8,124 nt of DNA, from positions 1-8,124 of the forward strand of contig JAURQY010000077.1 in assembly GCA_030835875.1 (NCBI GenBank). Direction: 5' to 3'. Every line of letters starts with the position of its first letter. Within the stretch, counting starts at the first letter, position 1. Position numbers and translations under genes: made by a program. Origin of the DNA: Nitriliruptorales bacterium (lineage in GTDB: Bacteria; Actinomycetota; Nitriliruptoria; Nitriliruptorales; Nitriliruptoraceae). Shown here piece by piece: positions 5,526 to 8,124 of this stretch. The notes beneath the pieces are model-generated. The model searched no databases. It was not told the DNA's origin and saw only the letters and a program-made list of their open reading frames with translations.

Positions 5526-7364
5526 GTGTGCGGGATCATCGGCGTGACCGGACGGCCGAGCGCCGTCGAGGACATCCTGTCCGGCCTGCGTCGGCTCGAG
5601 TACCGGGGTTACGACTCGTCCGGCGTCGTCGCGGTCATGCACGACGGGCTGGGCGTCGTGAAGCGCTCCGGGAAGCTCGACCGGCTCGCTGAGGCGCTCG
5701 GCACCGACGTGCTGACCGGCTCGACCGGCATCGGGCACACCCGCTGGGCGACGCATGGCGCGCCGACCGACCACAACGCGCACCCGCACCTCGACCCGAC
5801 CGGACGCGTCGCGGTCGTGCACAACGGCATCATCGAGAACTACCGGCTGCTGCGCGCCGAGCTCGACGGGGCGGCCTTCGCATCCGAGACCGACACCGAG
5901 GTCGTCGCGCACCTCGTCGCCCGTGAGCTCGATGCACCTGACGGACCGGACCTCCTCGAGGCGGTGCGTCGGGTGACCGGTCGGCTCGAGGGCGCGTACG
6001 CCCTGTGCGTGCTGAGCGCCGACGAGCCCGAGACGATCGTCGTCGCGCGCCAGCAGGCGCCGCTCATCGTCGCCGCCGTCGACGGCGTGGGCCTGTGCGC
6101 GTCCGACATCGCTGCGCTCATCGAGCACACCGACACGTGTGCGGCACTCCTCGACGGACAGCTCGCCCGCATCCGTCCCGACGGCTACGAGGTCTTCGAC
6201 CGTGACGGCGCCCCCGCCGTGGCCGACGAGTTCAGCGTCGACTGGGACCTCTCCGCCGCGGAGAAGCAGGGCTACGAGCACTTCATGCTCAAGGAGATCC
6301 ATGAGCAGCCGGTCGCCGTCGCGGAGACGCTGCTCGGTCGCGACGACGGGGCGGGCCGTGTCGTGCTCGATGAGCTCCGCATCGACGCCTCCGAGCTCGC
6401 ACGCGTCGACAAGGTGTTCATCCTCGCGGCGGGAACGTCGCTGCACGCGGGGATGGCCGGCAAGATCGCCATCGAGCACTGGGCCGGCATCCCCGTCGAG
6501 GTCGAGGTCGCGAGCGAGTTCCGCTACCGCGACCCGATCGTCACCGACCGCACGCTCGTCATCGCGATCTCGCAGTCGGGGGAGACGATCGACACGATCG
6601 CGGCGGCCGAGCACGCCCGCGCGCAGGGCGCGCCGGTGATCGCGATCAGCAACGTCGTCGGGTCGACGCTCGCACGCGCCGCGGACGGCGTCCTCTACAC
6701 GCGCGCCGGTCCCGAGATCGCGGTCGCATCCACCAAGGCGTTCACCACGCAGATCGTGGCCTGCCTCGTGCTCGCGCTCTACCTCGCGCAGCGCAAGGAC
6801 CGTGCGTTCGCGAGCGAGGTGCGCGACGTGCTGGAGCGCCTCGACGCGCTGCCGGGGCTCGTGCAGAAGGTCGTCGAGGACGACGCTGCGGTGCTCGCGG
6901 CCGCCGAGCGCTTCAAGGACGTCAACTACACGATGTTCATCGGCCGCCACGCCGGGCTCCCCATCGCCTACGAGGGGGCGCTGAAGCTCAAGGAGGTCAG
7001 CTACCTCCACGCAGAGGCGTTCCCCGCCGGAGAGATGAAGCACGGGCCGATCGCGCTGATCGAGCCGGGGTCGCTCGTGGTCGCGGTCGCCCACGACGGG
7101 CACGTGTTCTCGAAGATGGTGTCGAACATCCAGGAGGTCCGGGCCCGCGGCGCGTCCGTGCTCGCCGTCGGCACCGAGTCGTCGCGCGCGGCCCTCGAGG
7201 CGCACGCGGACGTCGTGATCACCGTCCCTGACGCGCCGCACGAGCTCGCCGCACCGGTGCTCACCGTCCTCCCGCTGCAGCTGTACGCGTACCACGTCGC
7301 GGTCCTGCGCGGCGCGGACGTCGACCAGCCGCGGAACCTCGCGAAGACCGTCACGGTCGAGTGA
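5526..7364 (+). CDS. glmS: Glutamine--fructose-6-phosphate aminotransferase (isomerizing) GlmS
   Basis: GlmS makes glucosamine-6-phosphate and glutamate from fructose-6-phosphate and glutamine, the committed step of amino-sugar synthesis. The start is GTG 5526, because Met removal must expose Cys2, the glutaminase nucleophile, in MCGIIGVTGR. The frame stays open further upstream, but that extension is non-homologous. The product is 612 aa, normal for the family. The type-2 glutamine amidotransferase domain spans about residues 2-220, with YRGYDSSGV (26-34), glutamine-binding HTRWATHG (71-78) and HNGIIENY (99-106). Two sugar-isomerase (SIS) domains follow: GTSLHAG (303-309), SQSGET (349-354) and STKAFTTQ (402-409), then EGALKLKEVSYLHAEAF and GEMKHGP (502-508). 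The C-terminal DQPRNLAKTVTVE carries the active-site lysine (Lys607). All expected catalytic residues are present. It sits downstream of glmM and 7 bases before nnr, and may have its own promoter. Confidence 0.98.
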   Translation: MCGIIGVTGRPSAVEDILSGLRRLEYRGYDSSGVVAVMHDGLGVVKRSGKLDRLAEALGTDVLTGSTGIGHTRWATHGAPTDHNAHPHLDPTGRVAVVHNGIIENYRLLRAELDGAAFASETDTEVVAHLVARELDAPDGPDLLEAVRRVTGRLEGAYALCVLSADEPETIVVARQQAPLIVAAVDGVGLCASDIAALIEHTDTCAALLDGQLARIRPDGYEVFDRDGAPAVADEFSVDWDLSAAEKQGYEHFMLKEIHEQPVAVAETLLGRDDGAGRVVLDELRIDASELARVDKVFILAAGTSLHAGMAGKIAIEHWAGIPVEVEVASEFRYRDPIVTDRTLVIAISQSGETIDTIAAAEHARAQGAPVIAISNVVGSTLARAADGVLYTRAGPEIAVASTKAFTTQIVACLVLALYLAQRKDRAFASEVRDVLERLDALPGLVQKVVEDDAAVLAAAERFKDVNYTMFIGRHAGLPIAYEGALKLKEVSYLHAEAFPAGEMKHGPIALIEPGSLVVAVAHDGHVFSKMVSNIQEVRARGASVLAVGTESSRAALEAHADVVITVPDAPHELAAPVLTVLPLQLYAYHVAVLRGADVDQPRNLAKTVTVE

Positions 7365-7371
7365 GGTCGGC

Positions 7372-8124
7372 ATGGGTCCGACCGTCCTTCCGCTGATCAC
7401 CGCGGACGACGCGCGCGCCGCCGACGCGGCGGCCATCGTCGCGGGTGACGGCCCGGACGTCCTCATGGGTCGCGCCGCTGGTCACCTCGCGCGCACCGTC
7501 GTCACGACCGCCGGGTACGGCGCCGGCCTTCGCGTCGATGTCGTCGTCGGTCGTGGGGACAACGGTGGGGACGGCTGGGCAGCGGCACCGCTGCTCGCCG
7601 CACGAGGCGCACGGGTGCGGGTGCTCGCACCCGATGGCCTGGAGATGGCGACGTCGCCCGCCGCCGCACGGGCGCGGGCGGCCTGGCTCGCTGACGGCGG
7701 CACGGTGCGCACCGGGTCGGTCACCGCGCACCTCGTGGACGGCGACGGCCGCGCGTACGCCGACGTCGTCGTCGACTGCCTGCTCGGCACCGGTGCGACC
7801 GGGCCCCTGCGCGGGTCCGTCATCGAGGCCGCGGCGGCGGTCCGCATGGCACGGGCCGGCGGTGCGACCATCGTCGCGTGTGACCTCCCGACCGGTGTCG
7901 ACGCGGACGACGGCACGGTCGCCGACGGCGCGGTCGAGGCGGACGTCACCGTCACCTTCGGCGCGCTCAAGCGCGGGCTCGTCCTCGCACCCGGTGCGGC
8001 CCATGCCGGGCGCGTCGTCGTCGGCGGCCTCGGTGCCCGCTTCGCCGCCGCGCTGCCCGACGCTGCCGCGGACGGCACGCCCGGCGGCTGGTGGACGCTG
8101 ACCGCCGCCGGCGCGCTACCTGCC
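7372..8124 (+). CDS. nnr: NAD(P)H-hydrate epimerase domain of a probable bifunctional Nnr, 3'-truncated
   Basis: The frame is open from ATG 7372 to the window edge (251 codons) with no stop, so the gene continues beyond it. The visible part is a YjeF N-terminal domain, which epimerises R- and S-NAD(P)HX, damaged hydrated cofactors, so that a partner dehydratase can repair them. Supporting motifs are the N-terminal ITADDARAADAAAI, nucleotide-binding GRGDNGGDG (60-68), DCLLGTGATGPLRG (135-148), DLPTGVDADDG (171-181) and VTFGALKRGLVLAPGAAHAGRVVV (194-217). After residue 239 the text WWTLTAAGALPA looks like the start of the ADP/ATP-dependent dehydratase (carbohydrate-kinase-like) domain, so the full protein is probably bifunctional; the edge prevents proof. 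GAGG (7363-7366) overlapping the glmS stop serves as ribosome-binding site, 5 bases before the ATG. In many actinobacteria acpS lies between glmS and nnr; it is absent here. Confidence 0.9.
   Translation, partial: MGPTVLPLITADDARAADAAAIVAGDGPDVLMGRAAGHLARTVVTTAGYGAGLRVDVVVGRGDNGGDGWAAAPLLAARGARVRVLAPDGLEMATSPAAARARAAWLADGGTVRTGSVTAHLVDGDGRAYADVVVDCLLGTGATGPLRGSVIEAAAAVRMARAGGATIVACDLPTGVDADDGTVADGAVEADVTVTFGALKRGLVLAPGAAHAGRVVVGGLGARFAAALPDAAADGTPGGWWTLTAAGALPA

Noticed and set aside
5484..7466. Long minus-strand reading frame of 660 codons opposite glmS, and similar ones at 2879-4060 and 3982-5502
   Set aside because: High GC at third positions creates stop-free antisense frames. Their translations are low-complexity (rich in Arg, Asp, Val) with no recognisable family, and the opposite strand holds certain genes.
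7445..8101. Overlapping frames of 218 codons (+) and 217 codons (-) in the right-hand end
   Set aside because: They are shadows of nnr, whose frame is open from 7372 to the edge and carries clear family motifs. The alternatives are Arg/Ser/Pro-rich without motifs.

Overview
This is a conserved, GC-rich housekeeping region in which all nine genes lie on the + strand. The gene order rpoA–rplQ–truA–rplM–rpsI–glmM is the arrangement seen at the end of the actinobacterial ribosomal-protein region. A predicted F420-dependent oxidoreductase also points to Actinomycetota. L17 (124 aa) and S9 (128 aa) lack the long extensions common in Streptomyces and Mycobacterium, so a deep-branching class (Nitriliruptoria or Acidimicrobiia type) is my guess. 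That placement is an inference, not something the sequence proves.

Region 1 (1-1957) carries the 3' part of rpoA (RNA polymerase alpha), rplQ (L17) and truA (tRNA pseudouridine synthase). They are tightly packed: rplQ follows rpoA after 9 bases, and truA appears to begin on a CTG codon that overlaps the rplQ stop codon. Region 2 (1954-2964) is a separate rplM–rpsI (L13–S9) unit. It has a convincing promoter whose -35 box contains the truA stop, a structured leader of about 97 nt, and a strong GC-rich hairpin after rpsI that is probably a terminator.

Region 3 (about 2972-8124) is an amino-sugar cluster. GlmS makes glucosamine-6-phosphate from fructose-6-phosphate and glutamine, and GlmM converts it to glucosamine-1-phosphate for UDP-GlcNAc and peptidoglycan. 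Between them is a luciferase-like F420-dependent oxidoreductase whose ATG overlaps the glmM stop (ATGA). A likely second promoter and a short hairpin leader precede glmS. A bifunctional-type NAD(P)HX repair gene (nnr) starts 7 bases after glmS and runs off the right edge.

There is no gene-free stretch over 300 bases; the longest gap is 130 bases (1958-2087). I saw no tRNA or rRNA genes, insertion sequences, CRISPR arrays or prophage genes. No undescribed system is evident. The points worth a second look are the non-canonical truA start, the structured rplM and glmS leaders, and the oxidoreductase coupled to glmM.
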